Shown in pieces: positions 15,570 to 24,121 of a stretch of 64,000 nucleotides of DNA. Position 1 is the first letter of the stretch. Every line of letters begins with the position of its first letter. Source of the DNA: an uncultured Christensenella sp. (lineage in GTDB: Bacteria > Bacillota > Clostridia > Christensenellales > CAG-917); contig CAJTNO010000007.1 in the NCBI GenBank assembly GCA_910577815.1, positions 1 to 64,000 on the forward strand, given 5' to 3'. The notes beneath the pieces were generated by a model, which did no database searches, was not told the origin of the DNA, and saw only the letters and a list, made by a program, of their open reading frames with translations. The position numbers and the translations under genes were made by a program.

Positions 15570-16859
15570 TTACTTTATATTCAATGCGTCGAGCGCGCCG
15601 CGTATGTCGTCTATTAAATCTTCCGCGTTTTCTATACCGCAGGAAAGACGCACAAGGTCGGGAGAAACGCCCGCGTTTAAAAGCTCCTCATCCGTCATCT
15701 GACGGTGCGTTGCGCTTGCAGGATGCAGACAGCAGCTGCGCGCGTCCGCTACGTGCGTTTCTATGGCGATGATTTTAAGATTTTTCATAAATTCCTCCGC
15801 CATAGCTCTGCCGCCCTTCACGCCGAAGCTGACGACTCCGCAGGTTCCGTTAGGACAGTATTTTTTAGCAAGCTCGTAATTTTCATCGCCCTCGAGCGAC
15901 GGATATACCACCCAGGCAATGCGCTCGTCGGATTGCAGATATTTTGCCACCTTGAGTCCGTTTTCACAGTGACGCGCCATTCTTACGTGCAGGCTCTCAA
16001 GTCCGAGATTAAGCAGAAATGCGTTTTGAGGACTTTGAATAGAACCGAAATCACGCATAAGCTGAGCGGTGCATTTGGTGATAAACGCGCCCTCCTTGCC
16101 GAATTTCTCCGCATAGGTAACGCCGTGATAGCTGTCGTCGGGAGTGCAAAGCCCCGGGAATTTATCCGCGTGCGCCATCCAGTCGAATTTGCCAGCGTCG
16201 ACTATCGCTCCGCCTACTGCGGCGCCGTGTCCGTCCATATACTTGGTTGTGGAATGCGTAACTATATCCGCGCCCCACTCTATAGGTCTGCAATTAACGG
16301 GAGTAGCAAAGGTATTGTCTACAATAAGAGGAAGTCCGTGAGAATGCGCAACCTCGGCAAACATCTCTATATCGAACATTGTAAGCGCGGGATTGGCAAT
16401 AGTCTCGCCGAAAATAGCTTTCGTATTAGGACGGATAGCTTTTTCCAAATCCTCGCGGGAGCAGTTAGGCGCGACAAACGTAAACTCGATGCCCATTTTG
16501 CGCATCGTTACGCTGAAAAGATTGAAGGTTCCCCCGTAAATCGTAGCAGTTGATACGATATGGTCGCCCGCGTTTGCTATATTGAATACGGCGTAAAAGT
16601 TAGCCGCCTGTCCCGACGACGTGAGCATTGCCGCCGCGCCGCCCTCGAGCGCCGCTATCTTTGCCGCAACGTAATCGTTTGTAGGGTTTTGAAGTCGGGT
16701 ATAAAAATATCCGCTCGCCTCCAAATCAAACAGCTTAGCCATATCCTGACTCGTGTCGTATTTGAACGTAGTGCTTTGTACTATAGGTATCTGTCGCGGC
16801 TCGCCGTTTTTAGGCGTATATCCGCCCTGCACGCAGGTGGTTTCGATTTTTCTTGCCAT
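15570..16859 (-). CDS. metY: O-acetylhomoserine sulfhydrylase
   Basis: 429 residues, the full length of the Cys/Met PLP-dependent family. Typical motifs: FYTRLQNPTN near the N-terminus, TSSGQAANFY, and the PLP lysine in STTKYMDGHG, followed by GGAIVD. The ~430-residue length and the insert around TPDDSYHGV fit MetY rather than the shorter cystathionine synthases and lyases. It makes homocysteine from O-acetylhomoserine and sulfide. SD AAGGAG precedes ATG 16859. It pairs with metA downstream; no SAM riboswitch or T-box fits in the 24-base gap to smpB. Confidence 0.92.
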   Translation of the reverse strand: MARKIETTCVQGGYTPKNGEPRQIPIVQSTTFKYDTSQDMAKLFDLEASGYFYTRLQNPTNDYVAAKIAALEGGAAAMLTSSGQAANFYAVFNIANAGDHIVSTATIYGGTFNLFSVTMRKMGIEFTFVAPNCSREDLEKAIRPNTKAIFGETIANPALTMFDIEMFAEVAHSHGLPLIVDNTFATPVNCRPIEWGADIVTHSTTKYMDGHGAAVGGAIVDAGKFDWMAHADKFPGLCTPDDSYHGVTYAEKFGKEGAFITKCTAQLMRDFGSIQSPQNAFLLNLGLESLHVRMARHCENGLKVAKYLQSDERIAWVVYPSLEGDENYELAKKYCPNGTCGVVSFGVKGGRAMAEEFMKNLKIIAIETHVADARSCCLHPASATHRQMTDEELLNAGVSPDLVRLSCGIENAEDLIDDIRGALDALNIK

Positions 16860-16883
16860 AGCTTACTCCTTCGTTTGCAATCA

Positions 16884-17339
16884 TCAACGCGTATTATACT
16901 CTTTTATTATGCGCTGTAAATTACGGTTGTTTTCCTTTTCCTTTATAGACGCGCGCTTGTCGTGAAGCTCCTTTCCTCTGCAAAGTCCAAGCTCAATCTT
17001 TACAAGCGATTCCTTAAAATACACCTTAAGCGGTATAAGCGTAAAGCCCTTCTGCTCCACCTTACCGCGCAGCTTGTTTATTTCGGCTCTGTTTAAAAGC
17101 AGCTTGCGGGTACGCCGCGCGTCCACGTTGAAATAACTGCCCATTTTATAGGGCGATACGTGCATACCTATCACAAAAGCCTCTCCGTTTTTGATTATGA
17201 CAAAGCTGTCGCGCAAATTCAGCGCGCCCTGTCTTATGGATTTTACCTCGCTGCCCACAAGCACAATGCCAGCCTCGTAGGTGTCCTCCACAAAATAATC
17301 GTGATAAGCCTTTTTGTTGGTTGCAACAATCCTTTCCAT
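16884..17339 (-). CDS. smpB: SsrA-binding protein SmpB
   Basis: 151 residues from ATG 17339 (a GTG two codons upstream at 17345 is possible; neither has a strong SD). Signature blocks: NKKAYHDYFVEDTYEAGIVLVGSEVKSIRQG, IGMHVSPY and LCRGKELHDKR. It binds tmRNA and delivers it to stalled ribosomes. No tmRNA gene was found in this window. Confidence 0.95.
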   Translation of the reverse strand: MERIVATNKKAYHDYFVEDTYEAGIVLVGSEVKSIRQGALNLRDSFVIIKNGEAFVIGMHVSPYKMGSYFNVDARRTRKLLLNRAEINKLRGKVEQKGFTLIPLKVYFKESLVKIELGLCRGKELHDKRASIKEKENNRNLQRIIKEYNTR

Positions 17340-17355
17340 ATTCACCCGACTGTAT

Positions 17356-17386
17356 AAAAACGGCTCGCAGAGTTATTGCGAGCCGT
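17356..17386 (-). terminator. Intrinsic terminator of secG
   Basis: A 10-bp stem (17360-17369 with 17377-17386), 7-base loop and T5 on the minus strand, 21 bases after the secG stop codon. Confidence 0.8.
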
Positions 17387-17406
17387 CCGATAATTCAGTG
17401 CGATTT

Positions 17407-17715
17407 TTACTCTATCACAACGCCTACCACCACACAGATGATAGCGCATACAAGAATAAACGCAAACAGACCGAATGTTATCTTTTTGAGAATGCCCTCT
17501 CTGTCTCTTTTTTTATTCTTGCCGTAGAATGTATCGGATGCGCCCGAGATAACGCCTACGTTGTCATTTGTACCCTTTTGCATCATTATAACAATGATGA
17601 TTGCAATACAAGCGATAGTCATAAGTATTGCAAACGCCATCAACACGTTTTGTCTTACGCCGTAATCCAAGCCCAAGTTTGCGGCAAGGAGCGCGAGGTT
17701 CATAGAATCAAGCAT
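17407..17715 (-). CDS. secG: Preprotein translocase subunit SecG
   Basis: 102 residues from ATG 17715 (SD CGGAGGG); the frame stays open 18 codons further upstream without an SD. Two TM helices (~24-45 and ~78-98) flank the conserved cytosolic segment VIMMQKGTNDNVGVISGASDTFYGKNKKR (MQ-G and GG-like core), as in SecG. It is part of the SecYEG channel. Confidence 0.88.
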   Translation of the reverse strand: MLDSMNLALLAANLGLDYGVRQNVLMAFAILMTIACIAIIIVIMMQKGTNDNVGVISGASDTFYGKNKKRDREGILKKITFGLFAFILVCAIICVVVGVVIE

Positions 17716-17963
17716 AAAGCCCTCCGAAATGTACTTTGTGATTTTAGCATACGCGTACTTATTTTGCAAGCGTTTTTAAATAAATATCTTATTTAATAAG
17801 TATGAGCTGATGTTTAACATACTTAATCGTATTTTTACAGATAAAAATACGTATCGCAGGCTGATATTCAAGAATTTGCATTAACAAAATGCCGTTTAAT
17901 TTTAGCATAAGCGGTAACAAGCAGCGAGCCTGCTTCATATATTGAAAAAAATGCGGAGGCAAT

Positions 17964-18446
17964 ATGGAAATAACTAAATTTGCAAGCGATTTACCCTATC
18001 CGACAATCGAGGTAAAAGCCAACTTAGCGCAGTCTAAGCTGCTTATGCCGAGCTATTCAGGCTCCAACGGAGAACTGACCGCAATACTTACCTACTGCTT
18101 TCAAAGCTACATATCACCTAAATATCCGGATTTGGAACACGCGCTTATGGGAATTGCAAAAACCGAAATGCACCACCATCATCTGCTTGGCGAGGCAATA
18201 TATCGGCTCGGAGGCTATCCCATAATGGGAGCTCGCACATATTGGAACGGAAATATGGTAAATTACACTCTGGACCCGAGAAAGTTTTTACAGCAGAATA
18301 TCGCGGCGGAGGAAAGCGCTATTATGAATTACGAGCGCACTATACTCAATTTAGACGACGAATGCATTAAAATGATGCTCGAGCGCATAATCTTAGACGA
18401 AGAAATACATATCAAAATATTTAAAGAGCTTCTTAAGGAATTTTAA
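17964..18446 (+). CDS. Ferritin-like (di-metal) protein
   Basis: 160 residues. Metal-ligand-type motifs sit in a four-helix pattern: Glu in SNGELTAI, E-x-x-H in AKTEMHHHHLL, EES in AAEESAIMNYE and E-x-x-H in LDEEIHIKIF. This resembles the rubrerythrin/manganese-catalase/coat-protein ferritin-like group in clostridia. There is no rubredoxin domain. GGAGG precedes ATG 17964. It is a lone plus-strand gene divergent from secG; a role in oxidative stress or the spore coat is possible. Confidence 0.75.
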   Translation: MEITKFASDLPYPTIEVKANLAQSKLLMPSYSGSNGELTAILTYCFQSYISPKYPDLEHALMGIAKTEMHHHHLLGEAIYRLGGYPIMGARTYWNGNMVNYTLDPRKFLQQNIAAEESAIMNYERTILNLDDECIKMMLERIILDEEIHIKIFKELLKEF

Positions 18447-18483
18447 TCTTATAATTATTGTGTTAAAAATCCTTAGACACCCA

Positions 18484-18510
18484 AATGCAAGCCGTTTAAT
18501 GGCTTGCATT
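18484..18510. terminator. Hairpin between convergent genes
   Basis: A perfect 10-bp stem (18484-18493 with 18501-18510), 7-base loop and only a modest T-rich tail. It overlaps the phosphatase stop codon by two bases and probably ends both the ferritin-like and the phosphatase transcripts. Confidence 0.6.
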
Positions 18511-18976
18511 ATTTATTGCAAAATTCATCTTTGTAGGCAATTAAAAAATTCAACAGCTCGGGTAAAATTCCGTTGATGCTTTTATAAGTCTTTTCATACT
18601 CCTCAAGTCCCTTTCCGTAAGGGTCTGCGACTTCGCAATTTGCTATATCATATAACGAATATATTTTATCAGTATTAAAATCGTTTGCGTATTTTTCACG
18701 CAGAACGTCGGCAATACGAGCGGTAACCGCAATAACTACGTCGGCGTTTGATAAATCCTGCGCCGAAAAAGCTATAGCCAATCTTTCGTTGTAAGGTATC
18801 GCGTGCGCCGAAAGCACCGTCTCGCAATACGGAGACAACGGATTATTATCTGCGTGCAAACCCCGGCTTTCCGCATCGATGTCCGAAGCTCCTAAAGAGT
18901 TTAAATGCCGCTTAAGTGCAAATTCAAGCATAGGACTTCTACAGGTATTGCCCTCGCATACGAAGATTACCTTCAT
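18509..18976 (-). CDS. Low-molecular-weight protein-tyrosine/arginine phosphatase
   Basis: 155 residues. The P-loop CEGNTCRS (C-x5-R-S) is at residues 7-14 and the general-acid Asp is in ADPYGKG. It is most like the YwlE group next to tsaC in Bacillota, where Thr in the P-loop favours phosphoarginine; here that position is Thr11, but substrate assignment remains uncertain. It overlaps tsaC by 4 bases, as in other Bacillota. Confidence 0.9.
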   Translation of the reverse strand: MKVIFVCEGNTCRSPMLEFALKRHLNSLGASDIDAESRGLHADNNPLSPYCETVLSAHAIPYNERLAIAFSAQDLSNADVVIAVTARIADVLREKYANDFNTDKIYSLYDIANCEVADPYGKGLEEYEKTYKSINGILPELLNFLIAYKDEFCNK

Positions 18977-19956
18977 ACGCGCTTGCCTCCCGCGGCTTTT
19001 TCCACCCTGTTCATAACCGAGGCTTCAAGTCCTGCGCCGTGCAGCTCCTCTATTATAATATATCCGTATTCTTTTTCGGCAATATGCAAGGCATTATAAA
19101 TATTGTGGGTGTAATCCTGCGCGGTAATTCCAAGCGAAATCTGATTTCTCTCCCCCACCTTATCCCTGTATATATCCCTTGCCACAATAACGGGACGTTT
19201 ATTTTGAGATGCGGCTTTGTCATATTCTGCAACCGCGCTGTCTATACTTGTCGCGCACACGGTTTCCACTACGGGCGCATAATGGGTATATTTCATCCCG
19301 GGAGCCTTTGCGACCTTTATGACCTTGCCGTTTACGCTGACCTTTCCCACGATGTCGAGAAGCATATCGGCGGTAACCGCGCCGGGACGAAGAATAGTAG
19401 GAACATCCGCAGTCAAATCGAGAACGGTGCTTTCTATGCCGACGCGGCAATCGCCTCCGTCCATTATTACAGGCACCTCGCCCTTCAAATCCTCGTAGAC
19501 GTGAGCGGCGGTAGTGGGAGAAATATGCTTGGAGCGGTTTGCCGACGGCGCCGCGAGCGGATGAGATTTGCGTATAAGCTCGCGAGCATAGACGTTATCG
19601 GGCATTCGTACGCCCACCGTTTCTCCTCCCGCCGTTACGCAATAAGGGATTTTATCGCTTTTTTTCAGAATAACGGTAAGAGGTCCGGGCATAAATTTTT
19701 CCGCAAGAGTATAAAACGAATCGGGAATATCAACGGCTATATCCTTAACTTCGTCTATATCGGAAATATGTACGATGAGCGGATTGTCCTGCGGTCTGCC
19801 CTTTGCAACGAATATTTTATTTACCGCGCATTCGTTATAGGCGTCCGCCCCGAGTCCGTACACCGTTTCGGTGGGAAAAACGACAAGCTCGCCCCGCAAA
19901 ATCCGCGAGGCACACTCATCTATACAGTCTTTGGCTATTTTAATTTCGGTATTCAT
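18973..19956 (-). CDS. tsaC: L-threonylcarbamoyladenylate synthase (Sua5 type)
   Basis: 327 residues. The N-terminal YrdC domain (~1-200) has FPTETVYGLGADA, KIFVAKGRPQDNPLIVHI and APSANRSKHISPTTA. The C-terminal Sua5 domain (~230-327) follows APGMKYTHYAP. It makes threonylcarbamoyl-AMP for t6A37 in ANN-decoding tRNAs. It overlaps the phosphatase by 4 bases and the upstream lipoprotein gene by 1 base, so all are probably one operon. Confidence 0.95.
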   Translation of the reverse strand: MNTEIKIAKDCIDECASRILRGELVVFPTETVYGLGADAYNECAVNKIFVAKGRPQDNPLIVHISDIDEVKDIAVDIPDSFYTLAEKFMPGPLTVILKKSDKIPYCVTAGGETVGVRMPDNVYARELIRKSHPLAAPSANRSKHISPTTAAHVYEDLKGEVPVIMDGGDCRVGIESTVLDLTADVPTILRPGAVTADMLLDIVGKVSVNGKVIKVAKAPGMKYTHYAPVVETVCATSIDSAVAEYDKAASQNKRPVIVARDIYRDKVGERNQISLGITAQDYTHNIYNALHIAEKEYGYIIIEELHGAGLEASVMNRVEKAAGGKRV

Positions 19957-21839
19957 CAGACAAGCCTGTAAACGTGATATCTGTAATTTTCTCCGCTTGT
20001 AACCTTTTCAAAAACAAACACGTCGCTCGGAGAACTGTTCGGCGCATACAAGGTGCATTCCTTCATAGTTGCAGGCATAATCAGGTTTTTATTTACGTTC
20101 GGATTGAAGTTCTTTACGCCGAAGGTAGTCGTTCCGTCAACAGTCTGCTTAAATACATAGCAGCCTATTTTATAAAGAGGCTTGGTAGACACCGTCACCA
20201 TATCGTTAAACGGAGCTTCTCCGTTTGACAGCTCCTTTATTTCTCTGCCGTCCTCGCCCAGAAGCACAAGCTCCTTATTGTTTTTATCGTTCATTCTCTC
20301 GCCTATCGTATACGAGCCGCGGAAAGCGGAAAGCGAAGTATACTTAAACTCGATAATCTCCTCGCCGCGGATATTGAACGCGCCGTAAAGCACCTCTTTA
20401 TCGTCGTCGGGGTCGGTTATTCCCGCCACTATAACGTTATTTGAAAGCTCCTGCTGAAGCACGGTGGTTCTGTCGTTATGTCCCACTCTCTTTCCGTCGG
20501 AGTCGTAGATATTAACCTCGCTCGGCGCAAGAGGTATATAATAATATCCGTCGGTCTTAACCATTATAAGGTCGTAAACGCCGACCTTATCCTTTGTCTG
20601 GTCCTTTATTGTAATACCGAAGTTACCCGTAAGTGACATAACTATATCGAGATTTCCATCAAGAATATATTGGTCGTAATAAGCTACCTTATCCACAATA
20701 AACAGACCGTAGCTTGCATAGATGTATCCGTCCTTCATATATGCTTTTGTATCGAAGCCCGTCTTTGTAGCGTCATAGTATTTATTGGACATATTCATAA
20801 ATACCTTATCGCGGTTTTTGGTATATTCTGCGAGCTTGTCGTTGTCGGGAGTATAAATGTATCGCGAGAACGTCCAGTATTTGCTGCCGTCGGTATAGAT
20901 ATATTCGTCGGACTTACTTACCGTCCAGGTTTCCACCATAAAGAAGCGACCGCCGCCGAGATAGGTTATTTCACTGTCGTAATTCTCCTGTCCCCCGTCT
21001 ACAAGAGTAGCGTTTGCGCCAGCCTTCATAAGCTGGGGAGTGCCGTTTGCGTGTGCCGGTATAAGATACACGCAATCGCCCGTTTTGTTGCCTACGACAG
21101 TAATGTATTTACCGTCAAAGCCCGTCAGATAGCTCAGTGCGTTATCTCCGTTGGCAACGCGGCAGACAAGCTCGCCTCTCGCCTCCACCTCTCCGCTGTA
21201 GGTGGGACGGTAAATGGAGGTATAGCCCGACGGTCCCTTATCGTAGCTTGTATGGACTGCGATAAGACTGTCGTCAAGTATCTTTATGACGTTATCCAAA
21301 CTTGTGGACCTTATAACGCTGTCGTCGCCGCCCAAGCTTATTTTGGTTCTTGAAATAGCGGTTCTTCCGTTTACATCAAACGCTCCGACGTCGCCGTTTG
21401 AAAACTTACACACTAAGGTGTTGCCCTTTATTCGCATTGCGATAATTCCAAGCGACATAGGAAATACCATGCCCGGCTCGCAGCCCTCTGCATAAACCCT
21501 CTTGTCGTCGCACTTATATAACGACATCGACTCTACAACCTTATCCTTGGCGTTCGGGTCCACGTATTTTACGATAATAAAAGCGTTGAGGCTTTTAACG
21601 TAGCCCGTATCGCTCCCGAGCTTATTTGTCACGGTAGGAGTATAAACCTCCCAGCCCACGGGCAGCGTAAGCTCCTGCTTATAACCCGAAAGCTCGGGAT
21701 AGCTCGAGGTAGACTTAAAAATGTCGTCCAAGGTTATCTTGCCGCGATTGCAGGCAAAAAGCGCAAATGCGGACGATATTATAATCGCCGCGGCAACTGT
21801 TACGAGGGTGATTCTTGCAAAAAATCGTGTCTTTCTCAT
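19956..21839 (-). CDS. Large lipoprotein of unknown function
   Basis: 627 residues. A lipoprotein signal peptide ends with lipobox ALFAC (Cys ~30). The rest has no family I recognise. It is rich in short beta strands and aromatic/Gly turns (GFDGKYITVVGNKTGDCVYLI, GAFNIRGEEIIEFKYTSLSAFRGSYTIGERMN) of the kind seen in beta-propeller or WG-repeat proteins, so an extracellular propeller is my best guess. It sits between tsaC and recO with 1-base and 4-base overlaps, translationally coupled to housekeeping genes. Confidence 0.82.
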   Translation of the reverse strand: MRKTRFFARITLVTVAAAIIISSAFALFACNRGKITLDDIFKSTSSYPELSGYKQELTLPVGWEVYTPTVTNKLGSDTGYVKSLNAFIIVKYVDPNAKDKVVESMSLYKCDDKRVYAEGCEPGMVFPMSLGIIAMRIKGNTLVCKFSNGDVGAFDVNGRTAISRTKISLGGDDSVIRSTSLDNVIKILDDSLIAVHTSYDKGPSGYTSIYRPTYSGEVEARGELVCRVANGDNALSYLTGFDGKYITVVGNKTGDCVYLIPAHANGTPQLMKAGANATLVDGGQENYDSEITYLGGGRFFMVETWTVSKSDEYIYTDGSKYWTFSRYIYTPDNDKLAEYTKNRDKVFMNMSNKYYDATKTGFDTKAYMKDGYIYASYGLFIVDKVAYYDQYILDGNLDIVMSLTGNFGITIKDQTKDKVGVYDLIMVKTDGYYYIPLAPSEVNIYDSDGKRVGHNDRTTVLQQELSNNVIVAGITDPDDDKEVLYGAFNIRGEEIIEFKYTSLSAFRGSYTIGERMNDKNNKELVLLGEDGREIKELSNGEAPFNDMVTVSTKPLYKIGCYVFKQTVDGTTTFGVKNFNPNVNKNLIMPATMKECTLYAPNSSPSDVFVFEKVTSGENYRYHVYRLV

Positions 21840-22549
21840 ATCGGCTCCGTAAAGTATCGGGTGTTTAGCTTTACCCCCAACATTCTATATACAAGGTCGG
21901 CAAGCAAAACATTTGCCTGACCTGCGAGCGTATGCGGAGTATTATCGTTTTCTCCGTTTATGTACGCCCTGTAAATTCCGTCAATGGCTATATCGTCAAA
22001 CGCCTTGCAATGCTTGCAGACAATTCCTTCCTTCTCGCTGAAATATGCTCTGTCGTCAAGCACGCACTTACAAGCGTTGCAGTGTCCGAAATCGAGCGCG
22101 GAGCCGTTAAGCTCGAGTGCGCCCTTTAAAAAATCTGTTACAATCGCGTCGGCAGACCGCTCCGTTCCGTATGCAAGCTCTCCGAGACTTTTAAGAGCCA
22201 GCGCAAAAATGCGCGCGTCTGCCTCTCTCGTGAGCTTTTCAAGCGCGTCCAGCACGGAAAATCCTGCGTAATATCTTTCTATATCCGCGGTGATTGCCGA
22301 AAAGCCTTCAATCTGACTGCATTCCGTCACTATAAATTTTCCGTTTTTTCCGTTAAGCACGTATTCGCCGAAGTTAAACGGCTGCGCCGCATACCTAAGC
22401 TTCGCCTTTGGCTTGAGGCATCCTCTCGCGCTTGCGGAAATTTTTCCTCTGTCAACGCTTATAAGAGTGACAATCATATCACTCTCCCCGTACGGCACCG
22501 CCCTGGTTACAATGGCTTTGGTTTTAATCGGCTCCACTTGCTTCCGCAA
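21836..22549 (-). CDS. recO: DNA repair protein RecO
   Basis: 237 residues: an N-terminal OB fold (KTKAIVTRAVPYGESDMIVTLIS) and a helical domain with a zinc site CNACKC...CKHC. It loads RecA on RecF-pathway substrates. The start is unsettled: TTG 22549 or GTG 22537; neither has a classical SD, and the gene begins 6 bases after yqzL, suggesting coupling. The era-yqzL-recO order is classic for Bacillota. Confidence 0.92.
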   Translation of the reverse strand: MRKQVEPIKTKAIVTRAVPYGESDMIVTLISVDRGKISASARGCLKPKAKLRYAAQPFNFGEYVLNGKNGKFIVTECSQIEGFSAITADIERYYAGFSVLDALEKLTREADARIFALALKSLGELAYGTERSADAIVTDFLKGALELNGSALDFGHCNACKCVLDDRAYFSEKEGIVCKHCKAFDDIAIDGIYRAYINGENDNTPHTLAGQANVLLADLVYRMLGVKLNTRYFTEPI

Positions 22550-22555
22550 GCAAAA

Positions 22556-22669
22556 TTATTTCTTTTTCTTGCCTGCATCCTCGTGATTTTCTTTCATAGC
22601 GCGATACATATCGTATAGCTCTATATCACCGGTTTTTGCAAACATTTCCCACAATTCATATTCCGTCAT
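22556..22669 (-). CDS. yqzL: YqzL-like small protein
   Basis: 37 residues, MTEYELWEMFAKTGDIELYD then a basic tail ending GKKKK. The W-x-x-F-x-x-TG-x-I/L-x-x-Y pattern is that of YqzL, a small conserved Bacillota protein of unknown function that lies between era and recO, as here. The ATG at 22669 lacks a clear SD; an upstream non-ATG start is possible. Confidence 0.7.
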   Translation of the reverse strand: MTEYELWEMFAKTGDIELYDMYRAMKENHEDAGKKKK

Positions 22670-22711
22670 AGGATTAACGTGTGCAAAAATTCGGATAATA
22701 TTCAAAATTTT

Positions 22712-23623
22712 CTAATCTTTTTTTAAATCCTTAAGGTCGTATCCGAGCTCGCGCATAAGATAATCGCTGTCGCGCCACTCGTTTTTAACTCTCACATACA
22801 GAGTGAGAAACACCTTTTCCCCTATCAGCTTTTCAAGGTCCTTTCTCGCTTCCGTAGCAATTTTCTTAAGCATTTCGCCGCCTCTGCCTATAACTATAGC
22901 CTTATGCGACTGCTTTTCGCATACTATGTCGGCGTCTATATCGCAAATCGGCTGTCCCTTGCGCTCCTCAAACTTGTTTATAAAAACGCCTATACCGTAA
23001 GGAACCTCCTTGTCAAGCAGATAAAGCGCCTTTTCCCTTATGATTTCGGTAGTCATAAATCTAAGCGAGCTCTGAGTATACTCGTCCTGCGGATACATAG
23101 GCGCGCCCAACGGCAGAAACTCCTTCAGCTTCTGCATAAGCGGCCCGAGGTTTTCTCCCTTTTTTGCAGAAATCGGAACGACCGCGCAAAGCCCCTCTAT
23201 GCCGTTCAGCTTCTCGAGCGCGATAAACAGCGTTTCACGAGTCACTGCGTCCTCCTTGTTGAGCGCAACGACTATAGGCGTCTTTTTTGCGTTCTTTTCC
23301 AAAAACTCATAGTCTTCTTTCTGAAGTCCTCTGCTTGCATCAATAACGTACACTACGCCGTCCACGTCCTTAAGCCCGCTTTCCACCGCCTGCATCATAT
23401 ATTCGCCGAGGTGATTGCGAGCCTTATGTATTCCCGGAGTATCTATAAGCACCATCTGAAAATCGTCGCCGTTGATAATTCCCAACAGCTTGTTTCTCGT
23501 GGTTTGCGGGCGCCAGGATACTATCGACACCTTCTCGCCGACAAGGGCGTTGGTAAGCGTGGATTTACCCGCGTTTGCAAGCCCGGCTATACATATAAAT
23601 CCGGATTTAAAATTATCGTACAT
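22712..23623 (-). CDS. era: GTPase Era
   Basis: 303 residues. G1 is GLANAGKST (most Era have GxPNVGKST), followed by G3 DTPGIH, G4 NKED and G5 SAKKG. The C-terminal KH domain (~200-300) contains VIGRGGEMLKKIATEARKDLEKL. Era matures the 16S rRNA 3' end and the 30S subunit. SD AAAGGA precedes ATG 23623. It is clustered with ybeY, recO and yqzL. Confidence 0.95.
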   Translation of the reverse strand: MYDNFKSGFICIAGLANAGKSTLTNALVGEKVSIVSWRPQTTRNKLLGIINGDDFQMVLIDTPGIHKARNHLGEYMMQAVESGLKDVDGVVYVIDASRGLQKEDYEFLEKNAKKTPIVVALNKEDAVTRETLFIALEKLNGIEGLCAVVPISAKKGENLGPLMQKLKEFLPLGAPMYPQDEYTQSSLRFMTTEIIREKALYLLDKEVPYGIGVFINKFEERKGQPICDIDADIVCEKQSHKAIVIGRGGEMLKKIATEARKDLEKLIGEKVFLTLYVRVKNEWRDSDYLMRELGYDLKDLKKD

Positions 23624-23647
23624 ATTGTCCTTTGTTTTGACTTATCG

Positions 23648-24121
23648 TCAGTAGTTTCTTTTAAGCTTTACGCTGTCCATTATCCTGCGTTGCAGCGCGG
23701 TCATAATTTCTTCGTCTTTCTTTTCTATATGGTCAAAGCCGAGCAGATGCAGCATTCCGTGACAGGCAAGAAATCCAAGCTCTCTGGCATACGAATGATT
23801 GAATTCGTCCGCCTGCTCCTCCGCGCGCTGTCTGCAAATCATAACCGAGCCTAACATAACTCTTTTTCCGTCGTAATCGCAGGCGCTGAATTTGTCCTTA
23901 TCCACAGGCAAACTAAGTTTATCGAAGCAAGGGAAGCTTAGTACGTCGGTAACCTTATCTATTCCTCTCGCCGACGCATTCAGGCTCTTTATTACGTCGG
24001 CGTCGGATACAGTCATATCGATAATAAAAAAGTTTTCCTGCCCCGCCGCCTTAAAGCAAGCCTTTTCCACCTTGCGTATCAAAGCCCTTTCCTTTAGAGT
24101 AGCTCCGCTTATTCTTACCAT
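23648..24121 (-). CDS. ybeY: Endoribonuclease YbeY
   Basis: 157 residues with the zinc site HGMLHLLGFDH (H-x3-H-x5-H). It functions in 16S rRNA 3' processing and ribosome quality control. It overlaps the pgpH-like gene by 1 base (TAATG type) and lies 24 bases before era. Confidence 0.95.
   Translation of the reverse strand: MVRISGATLKERALIRKVEKACFKAAGQENFFIIDMTVSDADVIKSLNASARGIDKVTDVLSFPCFDKLSLPVDKDKFSACDYDGKRVMLGSVMICRQRAEEQADEFNHSYARELGFLACHGMLHLLGFDHIEKKDEEIMTALQRRIMDSVKLKRNY

Noticed and set aside
16860..16883. SAM riboswitch or T-box before metY
   Set aside because: The gap to smpB is only 24 bases; no leader fits.
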